DNA from: Sphingobacterium sp. GVS05A
GTDB lineage: Bacteria; Bacteroidota; Bacteroidia; Sphingobacteriales; Sphingobacteriaceae
Direction: 5' to 3'
Assembly (NCBI RefSeq): GCF_019969845.1
Contig: NZ_JAHXYR010000012.1
Span: forward strand, 106,733 to 170,732
DNA: 64,000 bases
The translations under genes and the position numbers were made by a program. This document shows, one piece after another, positions 43,641 to 52,399 of this stretch. Each line of letters opens with the position of its first letter. Position 1 is the stretch's first letter. The notes under the pieces are model-generated. The model was not told where the DNA came from and made no database searches. It worked only from the letters and a program-made list of their open reading frames with translations.

Positions 43641-44966
43641 ATGAATGCATTTGAAATAATCGGTGGAAAACCGTTAAAGGGAGAGATTATTCCTCAGGGA
43701 GCAAAAAATGAAGCTTTACAAATTCTGTCAGCAGTTTTACTGACTGAGGAACCCATGACCATCAGTAATATTCCCGATATTAAGGATGTCAATAAGTTAA
43801 TTGATTTGTTGGCCGCATTGGGTGTTAAAATTGATCGAATAGATAAAGATACGTACGTTTTTGAAGCGAAAGATATTAATATAGATTATTTCCAATCACC
43901 TGAATTTAAAGAAAAAGGTGGTGGCTTACGTGGTTCCATTATGATTGTAGGGCCGTTACTGGCTCGATTCGGAAAGGCTGCCATCCCTAAACCAGGAGGT
44001 GATAAAATTGGCCGTAGACGTTTGGACACTCACTTTCTAGGTTTCGAAAAACTAGGTGCTAAATTCGTTTACGATGCTGCCACACATTTCTTTAATGTGG
44101 ATGCAACAGAGTTAAAAGGTAATTATATCTTATTGGATGAAGCTTCTGTGACTGGTACGGCAAATATCGTTATGGCCGCTGTATTGGCCAAAGGAGTAAC
44201 AACTATCTACAACGCTGCATGTGAGCCTTATTTGCAACAGCTTTGTAAGATGTTGAATCGCATGGGCGCTAAGATATCAGGTATAGGATCCAATTTATTG
44301 ACCATTGAGGGCGTAGAACGTCTTGGCGGAACATCACATCGCATGTTGCCTGATATGATCGAAATCGGCTCTTTTATAGGCTTAGCAGCAATGACCGGAT
44401 CAGAAATTACCATTAAAGATGTTTGTTTCCAAGAATTGGGGGTAATTCCATCGGTATTCTCCCGTTTGGGTATTCAGTTTGAATTGCGCGGGGATGATAT
44501 CTTTATTCCAGCGCAGGATTCTTACGAAATTGATACTTTTATAGATGGTTCTATCTTGACAATCTCGGATGCACCATGGCCAGGGTTTACACCGGATCTA
44601 TTGAGTATCATTCTCGTGGTAGCAACACAAGCGAAAGGCAATGTATTGATTCACCAAAAGATGTTTGAAAGCAGATTGTTCTTTGTCGATAAATTGATCG
44701 ATATGGGAGCACAGATCATTTTGTGTGATCCACATCGTGCTACAGTAATTGGTATGAATAAATCGCATTCTTTGAAAGGTATCGAAATGACATCCCCAGA
44801 TATTCGTGCAGGAGTATCCTTATTGATCGCAGCATTATCGGCGAAAGGAAAATCTGTGATCCATAATATCGAACAGATCGAACGTGGATATCAAGATATC
44901 GAGGAGCGTTTACGTAAACTAGGAGCAGATATCAAACGTGTAGATGTGGAGCCGAAAGGTCACTAG
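43641..44966 (+). CDS. murA: UDP-N-acetylglucosamine 1-carboxyvinyltransferase (Asp-type)
   Basis: This 441-residue enzyme catalyses the first committed step of peptidoglycan synthesis, enolpyruvyl transfer from PEP to UDP-GlcNAc. Conserved parts include PLKGEIIPQGAKNEALQI with the substrate-binding Lys22-Asn23 and the central GPLLARFGKAAIPKPGG loop. The following residue, normally the catalytic cysteine (Cys115 in E. coli), is Asp121 here, encoded by GAT at 44001-44003. Cys-to-Asp MurA enzymes are active and known to be insensitive to fosfomycin. The C-terminal DIRAGVSLLIAALSAKG segment is standard. Probably a single-gene unit. Confidence 0.95.
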   Translation: MNAFEIIGGKPLKGEIIPQGAKNEALQILSAVLLTEEPMTISNIPDIKDVNKLIDLLAALGVKIDRIDKDTYVFEAKDINIDYFQSPEFKEKGGGLRGSIMIVGPLLARFGKAAIPKPGGDKIGRRRLDTHFLGFEKLGAKFVYDAATHFFNVDATELKGNYILLDEASVTGTANIVMAAVLAKGVTTIYNAACEPYLQQLCKMLNRMGAKISGIGSNLLTIEGVERLGGTSHRMLPDMIEIGSFIGLAAMTGSEITIKDVCFQELGVIPSVFSRLGIQFELRGDDIFIPAQDSYEIDTFIDGSILTISDAPWPGFTPDLLSIILVVATQAKGNVLIHQKMFESRLFFVDKLIDMGAQIILCDPHRATVIGMNKSHSLKGIEMTSPDIRAGVSLLIAALSAKGKSVIHNIEQIERGYQDIEERLRKLGADIKRVDVEPKGH

Positions 44967-45015
44967 TCTTAATTTGGGAATAAATAGCCCGTAAAAGATA
45001 ATTTTTGATAATTAG

Positions 45016-45039
45016 AGCCTCGGAGAAAAATCTGGGGCT
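45016..45039 (+). terminator. Terminator of murA
   Basis: A 9-bp stem with two G-T pairs (45016-45024/45031-45039), loop GAAAAA, runs into six T on the plus strand. Confidence 0.7.
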
Positions 45040-45071
45040 TTTTTATGAAACGAGGCATAACAACAAAGCAT

Positions 45072-45120
45072 GAATAAATAGAAAAGGAGTTGATCATATC
45101 AACTCCTTTTCTATTTATTC
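45072..45120. terminator. Terminator of the cyclophilin/DUF5606 unit
   Basis: A perfect 23-bp stem (45072-45094/45098-45120) with a 3-nt loop lies 10 bp behind the minus-strand stop. It may also back up the murA terminator on the plus strand. Confidence 0.8.
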
Positions 45121-45129
45121 GCTATCCCG

Positions 45130-45534
45130 TTATACCAAAGGAGCTGGTGCTTCTTCTTCAAATAAAGGGAATTCCTTGATAATATTGTACCAAGTAATAA
45201 CCTTCTTGATGTCTGATGTATATACGCGAGATTCATCATGGCCAGGAGCGACCTCACGGAAGAAATCTCTCAATATCGCACCATCCGATTTTGCGTCCGG
45301 TAATGTAAGACCTTTTTCTTTAATGGTTTCGAAGATATCTAAAAGACGGATTTCTTCTTCTTCACCATAAATGGTGATATCTTCCAATGTAGCCATTTTT
45401 GTCGAAGATAAACTTACTATCGACTTAATTTTCGCTTGATCAAGGGTTTCTAAAATAAAACCACCTTTATTTTGTCCAACCAACTTGAACAATCCTGGTT
45501 TACCAGTTACAGATACTAATGCTCTTAAATTCAT
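45130..45534 (-). CDS. DUF5606 family protein
   Basis: The 134-residue cytosolic protein begins MNLRALVSVTGKPGLFKLVGQNKGGFILE and is typical of a small Bacteroidota family of unknown function (DUF5606). It appears to have an N-terminal barrel-like domain (about 1-60) and a C-terminal helical part that contains DAKSDGAILRDFFREV. It lies 26 bp downstream of the cyclophilin gene on the same strand and shares its terminator. No catalytic motif is evident. Confidence 0.85.
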   Translation of the reverse strand: MNLRALVSVTGKPGLFKLVGQNKGGFILETLDQAKIKSIVSLSSTKMATLEDITIYGEEEEIRLLDIFETIKEKGLTLPDAKSDGAILRDFFREVAPGHDESRVYTSDIKKVITWYNIIKEFPLFEEEAPAPLV

Positions 45535-45560
45535 TTTAATTTTTTTTAAATCTCCAAGAA

Positions 45561-46025
45561 TTAATCTTCGATTACTTCAATTGATAAAATACGGTCTCCT
45601 TGTCTAATATCATCTACCAAATCAACATTCTCAATTACTTTTCCGAAACAAGTATGATTACGGTCTAAGTGAGCTGTATTATTGCGGCTGTGGCAAATGA
45701 AAAATTGAGAACCACCTGTATTGCGACCAGCATGCGCCATTGACAATACGCCTCTGTCATGATATTGATTCTCTCCAGTTAATTCACAATCGATTTTATA
45801 ACCAGGACCACCTGTTCCAGGGATGCCTGCAGCGCCTTCACGTGAATTTGGACAACCACCTTGAATAACAAAATCAGGGATAACACGGTGAAAAGCCAAA
45901 CCATCATAATAACCTGATTTAGCAAGTTTAATAAAATTTGCTACTGTATTTGGAGCATCAGCTGTGTAGAAATCCACAGTCATGTCGCCTTTTTCTGTTT
46001 TAATAATCGCTTTACTCATGTTCAA
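45561..46025 (-). CDS. Cyclophilin-type peptidyl-prolyl isomerase
   Basis: The 154-residue protein is almost exactly one cyclophilin domain. Visible active-site elements are FHRVIPDFVIQGG (about 47-59), SMAHAGRNTGGSQFFI (about 95-110) and HLDRNHTCFGKVIE. No signal peptide is present, so the enzyme is cytosolic. It speeds cis/trans isomerisation of proline bonds. Met3 is an equally good start. A TATCTTTG -7 box (46049-46042, minus) lies 17 nt upstream. Confidence 0.95.
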   Translation of the reverse strand: MNMSKAIIKTEKGDMTVDFYTADAPNTVANFIKLAKSGYYDGLAFHRVIPDFVIQGGCPNSREGAAGIPGTGGPGYKIDCELTGENQYHDRGVLSMAHAGRNTGGSQFFICHSRNNTAHLDRNHTCFGKVIENVDLVDDIRQGDRILSIEVIED

Positions 46026-46184
46026 AAATTTTTATGAAATACAAAGATAATGTTTCAGAGTGAAATGTGAAGTAATTCGTAATCTCCAATTTTTTTTAAT
46101 TGATCTATCTACGGATCAATGACCTGAAAAATAATGCGAAATATTTTATATATTTATGTGAGCTAGCCAATTAAAGTTTAAAAA

Positions 46185-46883
46185 ATGTCAAATCTGCACA
46201 AATTAGTTATCAGGGAATGGTCTGAGGCGGATCGACCCCGCGAAAAATTATTAAATTTAGGACGGAGGGCCCTTTCCGATGCAGAGTTATTGGCAATATT
46301 GATCGGGTCTGGCTCAATGGACGAAAGTGCAGTGGAATTATGCCGACGTATATTGGCCGATGCGAACAATAGCTTGGACGCAGTCTCGAAGATGGAAGTC
46401 TATGAATTGAGTCAATATAAAGGTATTGGTGAGGCCAAAGCAATCTCGATTATTGCAGCGTTGGAGCTGGGGAGACGTAAGAAGGAGTCCCCTATAGAAG
46501 AGAAGAAGATCTTAAATAGCAGCAAGCGCGTGTATGATTTTATGAAACCCATTCTACAGGATTTACCACATGAGGAGTTTTGGACATTATATCTGAATAC
46601 TGGATGCAAATTATTGGATCAACAGCTCATTGGTCGTGGTGGGAATGATTTTACACCGGTAGATGTTCGAATCATCCTAAGAAATGCCCTCGCAATAAAA
46701 GCACATTCGATCGTATTGATTCACAATCATCCCTCTGGGACTTTGCAGCCCAGTAATGCTGACAGAATTCTGACGCAAAAAATTGTCGAAGCATCAAAAA
46801 TTATGGATATTAGGGTAAATGATCACCTGATCTTTACAGACAATGGATATTATAGCTTCAGAGATGAAGATATAATAGATTAG
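46185..46883 (+). CDS. radC: RadC family JAB-domain protein
   Basis: The 232-residue protein has an N-terminal helix-hairpin-helix region (about 25-85; RALSDAELLAILIGSG and ELSQYKGIGEAKA). The C-terminal JAB/MPN metalloprotease-like domain has the HNHPSGTLQPSNAD motif (zinc-binding histidines and aspartate). Despite the name its function is not DNA repair in any proven sense. It precedes a methyltransferase gene by 17 bp, so the two are likely cotranscribed. Confidence 0.95.
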   Translation: MSNLHKLVIREWSEADRPREKLLNLGRRALSDAELLAILIGSGSMDESAVELCRRILADANNSLDAVSKMEVYELSQYKGIGEAKAISIIAALELGRRKKESPIEEKKILNSSKRVYDFMKPILQDLPHEEFWTLYLNTGCKLLDQQLIGRGGNDFTPVDVRIILRNALAIKAHSIVLIHNHPSGTLQPSNADRILTQKIVEASKIMDIRVNDHLIFTDNGYYSFRDEDIID

Positions 46884-46900
46884 CTATAGGACAATCTAAC

Positions 46901-47650
46901 ATGAGCAAAAATAGTATTGAGCGATTTACAGACAGGGTTGTGGATTATGAAAAATTTAGACCCAATTATCCGAAGGAAATTATTCAGATTCTTAAAGAGA
47001 AGATAGGTTTGAATAAGAAATGGCTGGTTGCGGATATCGGTAGTGGCACAGGTTTATCGACACAGCTGTTTTTAGAAAATGGGAATGATGTCTTTGCTGT
47101 TGAGCCCAACAGGGAGATGCGGGAATCTTTGGTGCACCATTTTAAAACCTACCGGAATTTAATTGCATTAAATGCCACCGCTGAAGATACATCCATAGAA
47201 TCGGGGTGTGTGGATTTAATTTTTGCCGGACAGTCTTTTCATTGGTTCGATCGGACAGCTAGTTACAACGAATTCAATCGCATTCTTACAAAAACGGGTC
47301 ATATCGTCTTGGTCTGGAATCAACGTGATCCAGCGGATGCTTTCCAACAGGAATATGAACAGTTTTTACGTAATCATATCCCTAATTACCAATCTGTCAG
47401 TCATAAAAATATAACCGATGACGACCTTCGACGTTTTTTTACTGATAGACCAATGACGAAAGTATCTTTGCCTAATCAACAGGTGTTCGACCTAAAATCG
47501 TTTCTGGGAAGAGTGAGATCATCTTCTTATTTTCCTAAAGAAGGGGATGAAAATAAAAACTTATATGATGACCTCCGCTTATTGTTTGAAAAGTACGCAA
47601 TTTCTCAACGTATCGTGTTTAGATATATTACTGAAATCTATATCAGCTAA
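46901..47650 (+). CDS. Class I SAM-dependent methyltransferase
   Basis: This 249-residue protein has motif I VADIGSGTGLSTQLFLENG (about 43-61), the acidic residue in VFAVEPNREMRE, and the GQSFHWFDR motif common to a group of small-molecule methyltransferases. The C-terminal part (about 170-249) may form the substrate lid. The substrate is unknown. The 47651-47897 region behind it holds no gene and no strong terminator that I can see. Confidence 0.85.
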   Translation: MSKNSIERFTDRVVDYEKFRPNYPKEIIQILKEKIGLNKKWLVADIGSGTGLSTQLFLENGNDVFAVEPNREMRESLVHHFKTYRNLIALNATAEDTSIESGCVDLIFAGQSFHWFDRTASYNEFNRILTKTGHIVLVWNQRDPADAFQQEYEQFLRNHIPNYQSVSHKNITDDDLRRFFTDRPMTKVSLPNQQVFDLKSFLGRVRSSSYFPKEGDENKNLYDDLRLLFEKYAISQRIVFRYITEIYIS

Positions 47651-47897
47651 GCCACGCTAGTGCGCTTTTGTTGCATTTTTTCTTTCCCGTTGAAGGAGTT
47701 GGGTTGGTCGGACAGCGTGCCATTGGTACCATGATATTATCTATCAATATTTTAGGAGATGTGGTAAATCCTTTTTATGATACAAAGTTAAATAGCAAAT
47801 GTATATTGCTGTGATAGTTAAAAAAATGTTAAAGATCTAGTTGAAATAGGGACATGGCATTTTATTTGGATGTGATTGAGGGATAAGTTAAAAAGAT

Positions 47898-48365
47898 ATG
47901 TTTGGAGTTGAATTAATATTCTTTAGGCGGTGTTTATTTCTAGTGCCAATTTTAGTGTTGGCAGGTAGGGTAAATGGTCAACAGCTTACTTCCTTCAGTA
48001 ATTGGGAGAGAAATTTTCATTTTGCGAATCGATGGATAGATCCTTTTTTTCCTTTAAATATACAGGCTAATGTGGTTGCATTAGACTTGGATGTCAATGA
48101 CAAAACTAAAAATTCAGTAGCGAAGAAACACACTATTGAAAGGGTATATGCTCAGACAGATGAGGTTTCAACCCCCGTTGTGGAGAATAGCAACAAGCGC
48201 AATAAAGGGGATATAAAATACTCTTCTTCCCGTTCAAGTACATTATATCGCGTTGCATTGGATAAGCAGCTTGATGAGCGCTATGATGGAAAGCAAGTTT
48301 TTGTAGATGCAAAAGGGGTAAAATATATAATTGATTCGAAATACAGAAAGCAGATCATCAAATGA
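47898..48365 (+). CDS. Secreted protein with C-terminal basic adaptor-like domain
   Basis: The 155-residue product has a hydrophobic N-terminal signal segment (CLFLVPILVLAGRVNGQQ) and a middle part that is polar and probably disordered. The C-terminal 30 residues (RYDGKQVFVDAKGVKYIIDS) resemble the end of the next gene's product. That tail matches the pattern of the small PBCV-specific basic adaptor domain (Gly-x-x-V-y-x-G-x-x-G-x-K-Y-y-i). Function unknown. Location is likely periplasmic or extracellular. Confidence 0.65.
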   Translation: MFGVELIFFRRCLFLVPILVLAGRVNGQQLTSFSNWERNFHFANRWIDPFFPLNIQANVVALDLDVNDKTKNSVAKKHTIERVYAQTDEVSTPVVENSNKRNKGDIKYSSSRSSTLYRVALDKQLDERYDGKQVFVDAKGVKYIIDSKYRKQIIK

Positions 48366-48466
48366 TTGTGTGGTGAAGTTAAAACTTTGTTAAAAAAATA
48401 TTTGTAAAGAAATTTTGGTATTTGTATTGTACTTTTACCTATAATTATTTAAATAACAATTGGGTT

Positions 48467-49003
48467 ATGAAATCAATAAATCGTTTCAAAAAAATCACAG
48501 CTGCATTAGCTTTGATTGCAACATTTGGATTGGGACAATCCTATGCGCAAACTGCTCCTAAGAAAATGGAGAAAGAAGCCAAAAAAACAGAACAAAAAGT
48601 AAAAGAGGTAAAGACTAAGGCCTCCGGGACCGAAACGAAAGCTGCCCCCGCGAAAGCGTTGGAAAAGAAAGATGCAGTAGCCAAAGAGAAATCTACACAA
48701 GCAAAAAAAACTACTGAAACCAAAGCTGCTCAGGTAGAAACCAAAGAGAAAGCCGTAAAGAAGGAAGCTACTAAAGCTGCTGAGATAAAAACTGCTCAAG
48801 TAGAAACCAAAGAGAAAGCTGTAAAGAAGGACGTTACTAAAGCTCAAAAACAGGTGTCTGCAGTTAAAAAAGACGCAGTAGCAACAGCCGATAAGGCAAC
48901 CAGCGAAAAATATAACGGTCATACGGTTTATCTAGGTCCAAAAGGAGGTAAATATTACATCAATGGAAATGGTAATAAAACTTATATTTCTGATAAAAAA
49001 TAG
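48467..49003 (+). CDS. Secreted lysine/alanine-rich repeat protein with basic adaptor domain
   Basis: From the ATG at 48467 the product is 178 residues: a signal peptide (ITAALALIATFGLGQSYAQ), then about 120 residues of Lys, Ala, Glu and Thr predicted to be helical or coiled. A unit reading AQVETKEKAVKK occurs twice, about 22 residues apart. The C-terminus is a short globular domain (YNGHTVYLGPKGGKYYINGN) matching the PBCV-specific basic adaptor pattern. The DNA of the two repeats is nearly identical, so they arose by recent duplication. It lies next to a gene with the same C-terminal domain. Role unknown. Confidence 0.75.
   Translation: MKSINRFKKITAALALIATFGLGQSYAQTAPKKMEKEAKKTEQKVKEVKTKASGTETKAAPAKALEKKDAVAKEKSTQAKKTTETKAAQVETKEKAVKKEATKAAEIKTAQVETKEKAVKKDVTKAQKQVSAVKKDAVATADKATSEKYNGHTVYLGPKGGKYYINGNGNKTYISDKK
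48730..48831 (+). repeat. Tandem duplication within the Lys/Ala-rich gene
   Basis: Two nearly identical copies of about 36 bp begin at GCTCAGGTAGAAACC (48727 region) and GCTCAAGTAGAAACC (48793 region). They encode AQVETKEKAVKK twice. Confidence 0.7.
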
Positions 49004-49013
49004 TATTTAATAG

Positions 49014-49067
49014 TTTATTATACATAAAAAGGGGCATCCATCGATGCCCCTTTTTATGTATAATAAA
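49014..49067. terminator. Bidirectional terminator between convergent genes
   Basis: A perfect 25-bp stem (49014-49038 with 49043-49067) with a 4-nt loop has A-runs on the left arm and T-runs on the right. It separates the Lys/Ala-rich gene from the convergent SNF2 helicase gene. Confidence 0.85.
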
Positions 49068-49073
49068 TAATTT

Positions 49074-52000
49074 CTACCGTAATATTTTAAATAGATATTC
49101 CTTATCGAGATAGAAAGCGTTTAAACTTCCACCATCTTCAAGAATGGTGCTGCTGATTTCTTTTTTATGCTGTTGTAGCGTCTGAATTTTATCCTCAACC
49201 GTATTTGGACTGATCAGACGAACGGCAGTGACATTCTTTCGTTGGCCAATACGATAGATACGGTCGATCGCCTGTTGTTCAACGGCTGGATTCCACCATG
49301 GATCGACCAGATAGACCACGTCTGCTGCTGTGAGATTAAGACCCGTCCCGCCAGCTTTAAGGCTAATGAGAAAAACACGGATATTTTGATCTGATTGGAA
49401 ATCGCTGACCAGCTGTCCTCGGTTTCTGGACTGACCAGTCAATGTAAGCGAGGGTATTCCATTCTTATCCAATGCTTCTTTAATCAGCCGCAACATGCTG
49501 ACAAATTGCGAGAAGACGATGATTTTATGTTGATCTTTTTTATGTTGGATTTGTTCCACCAGCATTTCGATCTTGGCCGAATCTTCTGCAGATGTCAGGT
49601 CTTCACTTTGGAGCAATTTACTGGAATTGCAGATCTGACGCAATTTGGTCAGACCTTTAAGGACATGCATGGGACTTTTTTTGATTTCGTCCCCATCTTT
49701 AGCGGAGATAAATTCACGGAACTCCTTTTCATAGAGATCGTAAATCCGACGCTGCGCAGTTTTCATTTCACAATAGAGTACCAATTCATTTTTTACAGGA
49801 AGATCATCCAATACATCCTGTTTTGTTCTCCGCAGGATAAATGGCTTGATTTTTTCCTTCAGTATCTTTTTTCTTTTGCGATCGTGAAAAGCATCAATTG
49901 GGGTTGTATAGACGTCTTTAAAATATTTTTTATTCCCCAATAAGCCCGGAACAGTGAAAGAGAGCTGTGCAAATAAATCCATTGTGTTATTCTCAATAGG
50001 TGTTCCTGTAAGAATAATACGGTTTCTCGATCGCAATAGATTTACAGCTTTGTACCGTTGCGAATCGGGATTTTTTATATGATGAGATTCATCGAGTATG
50101 ACATAGTTGAATGTCAACTTTTTTAATCTATTGATGTCCGTCAGTAGATTATGGTAAGAAATAAGCACGATATCCAGCTCTTCAAACTGCTCGGTTATAT
50201 CGCTTCGGTTCGGTCCTTCGAGGATCAATATGTTAAAAGATGGGAGGAATTGCTGAATTTCATGCTTCCAATTAAAAATCAGTGTGGTCGGAAGAACCAA
50301 CAGTGTCGGAGCGGATATACCCTTTGCTTTTTGAGTCGCCAGAAAGGCAAGGATTTGGACAGTTTTCCCCAACCCCATATCATCAGCTAGGCAGGCTCCG
50401 AAATTTAACTGGTCCAAAAAGTTAAGCCATTGCAGCCCCTGCTGCTGATAGATACGTAAATCTCCAACAAAAATATCGGGTAATTCTACTGGTGGGCATG
50501 TTGCTAATGAGGAAAGCTGATTTTTTAAATAGCTAACCTCAGCTGATACTTCCTGATCCAGCTCTTTTTTGTCAAATAGAAGGTCGATTTCGCTAAACTT
50601 ATATTTGGGAATCTGAATAAGTTCATCCTCGATGATTTCAGCGGCATTAAAATAAGACTCAAATTTTTCCAGCCACTCCTCAGGTAAAATACCAAGCGTG
50701 CCATCATCCAGATTGATAAATTGAGAACGATTACGAACAGCTTTTTCAAGCTTCTTCAGCGAAACACTTTTAGGACCAAATTTGACTTGCATATTGGCAT
50801 TAAACCAATTTTGTCCACTTAATACCTCAATTTGTATTTTGCCTTTAAAACGGCTCAGCTTATTTCCTCTCAAAGTATTGAACCCAATAATCTGTATACC
50901 CTGATTATGCCACTCATCGAAGGCATTCAAAAACCAATCTTTATCTAGGAAATACTTGCGGTGCAAATAGAGATGCTGAAAACTATCATCATCCAATTGT
51001 TCCTGAAAATAGGGATGCTGCTTGAGTAGCAGTGAGATCACTTTGGTTTCTACCTCTTTTTTTCGTTCCACCAAAAATTGGGCTCCTTTTGCGTCAGTTC
51101 CAAAAATGTTCCTTTTACTCAAAATAGGAACTTCAACATCGCCATAACGCATGACAGGTATGATGTTGACAAAGTCTTCCGATTCTTCTAGGAAAAGGAG
51201 TGCTTGCATATCCTGATAGTAGAGATTTTCCTTCAATTGTGGTTTGCTCGCTTTGGGGATATCCTTGAAATTTAACGCGACTGAATTGGCAAGTGGTTCT
51301 AGAAATAGCTCATTAAACTCTTTAAATTTGTTGCGGTGTATGCGCAGTTGATTGCCTTTGTTTCCAAAAAGGCGAATCAGCTTGAGATGAAGTTTATTTT
51401 CGACAAGGTAGAGGTGCTTTTTTATCAGGATAAAGTGGTCAAAAAGAATACGCAGATCCTGTAGATCGTAAGCGATCCCGTGAATGGATAATTCCCCTTT
51501 TATATTATAGAATGCGTCATCTTGCTCGACTAACAATTTAATCTCTCCCTTGTTCAAACTGATCTGAATTGGAGATAACGAAGTAGCCGTTATATTTTCT
51601 GCTTTTTCGTGATCGTGGAGGTAGAAATCCAGGGTCAGCGGATTTTTTGCGATAGCACGCAAACCGCGTTCAACAGCGACATCCGCTTGTTGTAAAGGTT
51701 GGGCAAGCTGGTTGATCGCTGCAAAAAACTGGGTTTCTTCGATGGAATCAGTTTGCCAGATACGTGTTTGACTTTCCATAACCGAGATGGGATTTTTCGG
51801 TGCCCCCGATTTCGACTGTGGCGCTTGGCATAATAATACCTGTAATTGCTTATAATAGCGATTGCGCGTTAGTACGATAAAACTATGCTGCTGTTCGCTT
51901 GAAGGTTTGGGGGAACTTGTATGAGGTTCCAGTAGATCAAAATCATCTATGGAGGTCAGGTGTTTGTCTTTTAAGACGAATTGTAGATCAGCATCTTTAA

Positions 52001-52388
52001 CCTGTGCCGAAAAATAGGTTTCCAGCGCTGGCTCATTTTCTAAACCATACTGAATAGCGGCCTTTTTTAGTAGATTTCGATAACGGTTGAGGTCGAAAAA
52101 AGATAACCAGTTTTCTTGGCCAAATAGTTTAGTTAAGGCCGCCTTTTGGTGAGTACAAAAGCCTGTTTGAGCACAATTGCAGAAAAGCGAAGTTACTGGT
52201 GATTTGTAAATAACCATCACCTGGAAATTCGTATAGCTTTCGACCACCTGAAAGGTAGCTTGATTGAATTCCATCTCTAGGACATTGATTTGGATATTTG
52301 CCAAGGTGGTATCCATCCAGGGAAAATAGGAGTAACGGCTTACTGTACCGAAATCTATTGTTGTCAATGTATGTTGATGGAAATCCAT
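49074..52388 (-). CDS. SNF2-family DNA-dependent ATPase/helicase with SWIM zinc finger
   Basis: This 1104-residue protein has a SWIM-type zinc motif near the N-terminus (Cys70, Cys72, Cys78, His80), a long central region, and a SNF2 two-domain motor in the last 500 residues. Motor motifs: LADDMGLGKTVQ (I), VLPTTLIFNWKHEI (Ia), DESHHIKN (II), ILTGTPIENN (III), SLKAGGTGLNLTAADVVYLVDPWWNPAVEQQAIDRIYRIGQ (V-VI). It is a soluble ATPase that acts on DNA or RNA polymerase complexes. The gene begins 11 bp after the TonB receptor stop, an unexpected pairing. Confidence 0.94.
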   Translation of the reverse strand: MDFHQHTLTTIDFGTVSRYSYFPWMDTTLANIQINVLEMEFNQATFQVVESYTNFQVMVIYKSPVTSLFCNCAQTGFCTHQKAALTKLFGQENWLSFFDLNRYRNLLKKAAIQYGLENEPALETYFSAQVKDADLQFVLKDKHLTSIDDFDLLEPHTSSPKPSSEQQHSFIVLTRNRYYKQLQVLLCQAPQSKSGAPKNPISVMESQTRIWQTDSIEETQFFAAINQLAQPLQQADVAVERGLRAIAKNPLTLDFYLHDHEKAENITATSLSPIQISLNKGEIKLLVEQDDAFYNIKGELSIHGIAYDLQDLRILFDHFILIKKHLYLVENKLHLKLIRLFGNKGNQLRIHRNKFKEFNELFLEPLANSVALNFKDIPKASKPQLKENLYYQDMQALLFLEESEDFVNIIPVMRYGDVEVPILSKRNIFGTDAKGAQFLVERKKEVETKVISLLLKQHPYFQEQLDDDSFQHLYLHRKYFLDKDWFLNAFDEWHNQGIQIIGFNTLRGNKLSRFKGKIQIEVLSGQNWFNANMQVKFGPKSVSLKKLEKAVRNRSQFINLDDGTLGILPEEWLEKFESYFNAAEIIEDELIQIPKYKFSEIDLLFDKKELDQEVSAEVSYLKNQLSSLATCPPVELPDIFVGDLRIYQQQGLQWLNFLDQLNFGACLADDMGLGKTVQILAFLATQKAKGISAPTLLVLPTTLIFNWKHEIQQFLPSFNILILEGPNRSDITEQFEELDIVLISYHNLLTDINRLKKLTFNYVILDESHHIKNPDSQRYKAVNLLRSRNRIILTGTPIENNTMDLFAQLSFTVPGLLGNKKYFKDVYTTPIDAFHDRKRKKILKEKIKPFILRRTKQDVLDDLPVKNELVLYCEMKTAQRRIYDLYEKEFREFISAKDGDEIKKSPMHVLKGLTKLRQICNSSKLLQSEDLTSAEDSAKIEMLVEQIQHKKDQHKIIVFSQFVSMLRLIKEALDKNGIPSLTLTGQSRNRGQLVSDFQSDQNIRVFLISLKAGGTGLNLTAADVVYLVDPWWNPAVEQQAIDRIYRIGQRKNVTAVRLISPNTVEDKIQTLQQHKKEISSTILEDGGSLNAFYLDKEYLFKILR

Positions 52389-52399
52389 ACGAAGTTATA

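Noticed and set aside
48506..48922. 138-residue Phe/Ser/Leu-rich ORF on the minus strand
   Set aside because: It is the antisense shadow of the Lys/Ala/Glu codons in the secreted repeat gene, with no start context or domain.
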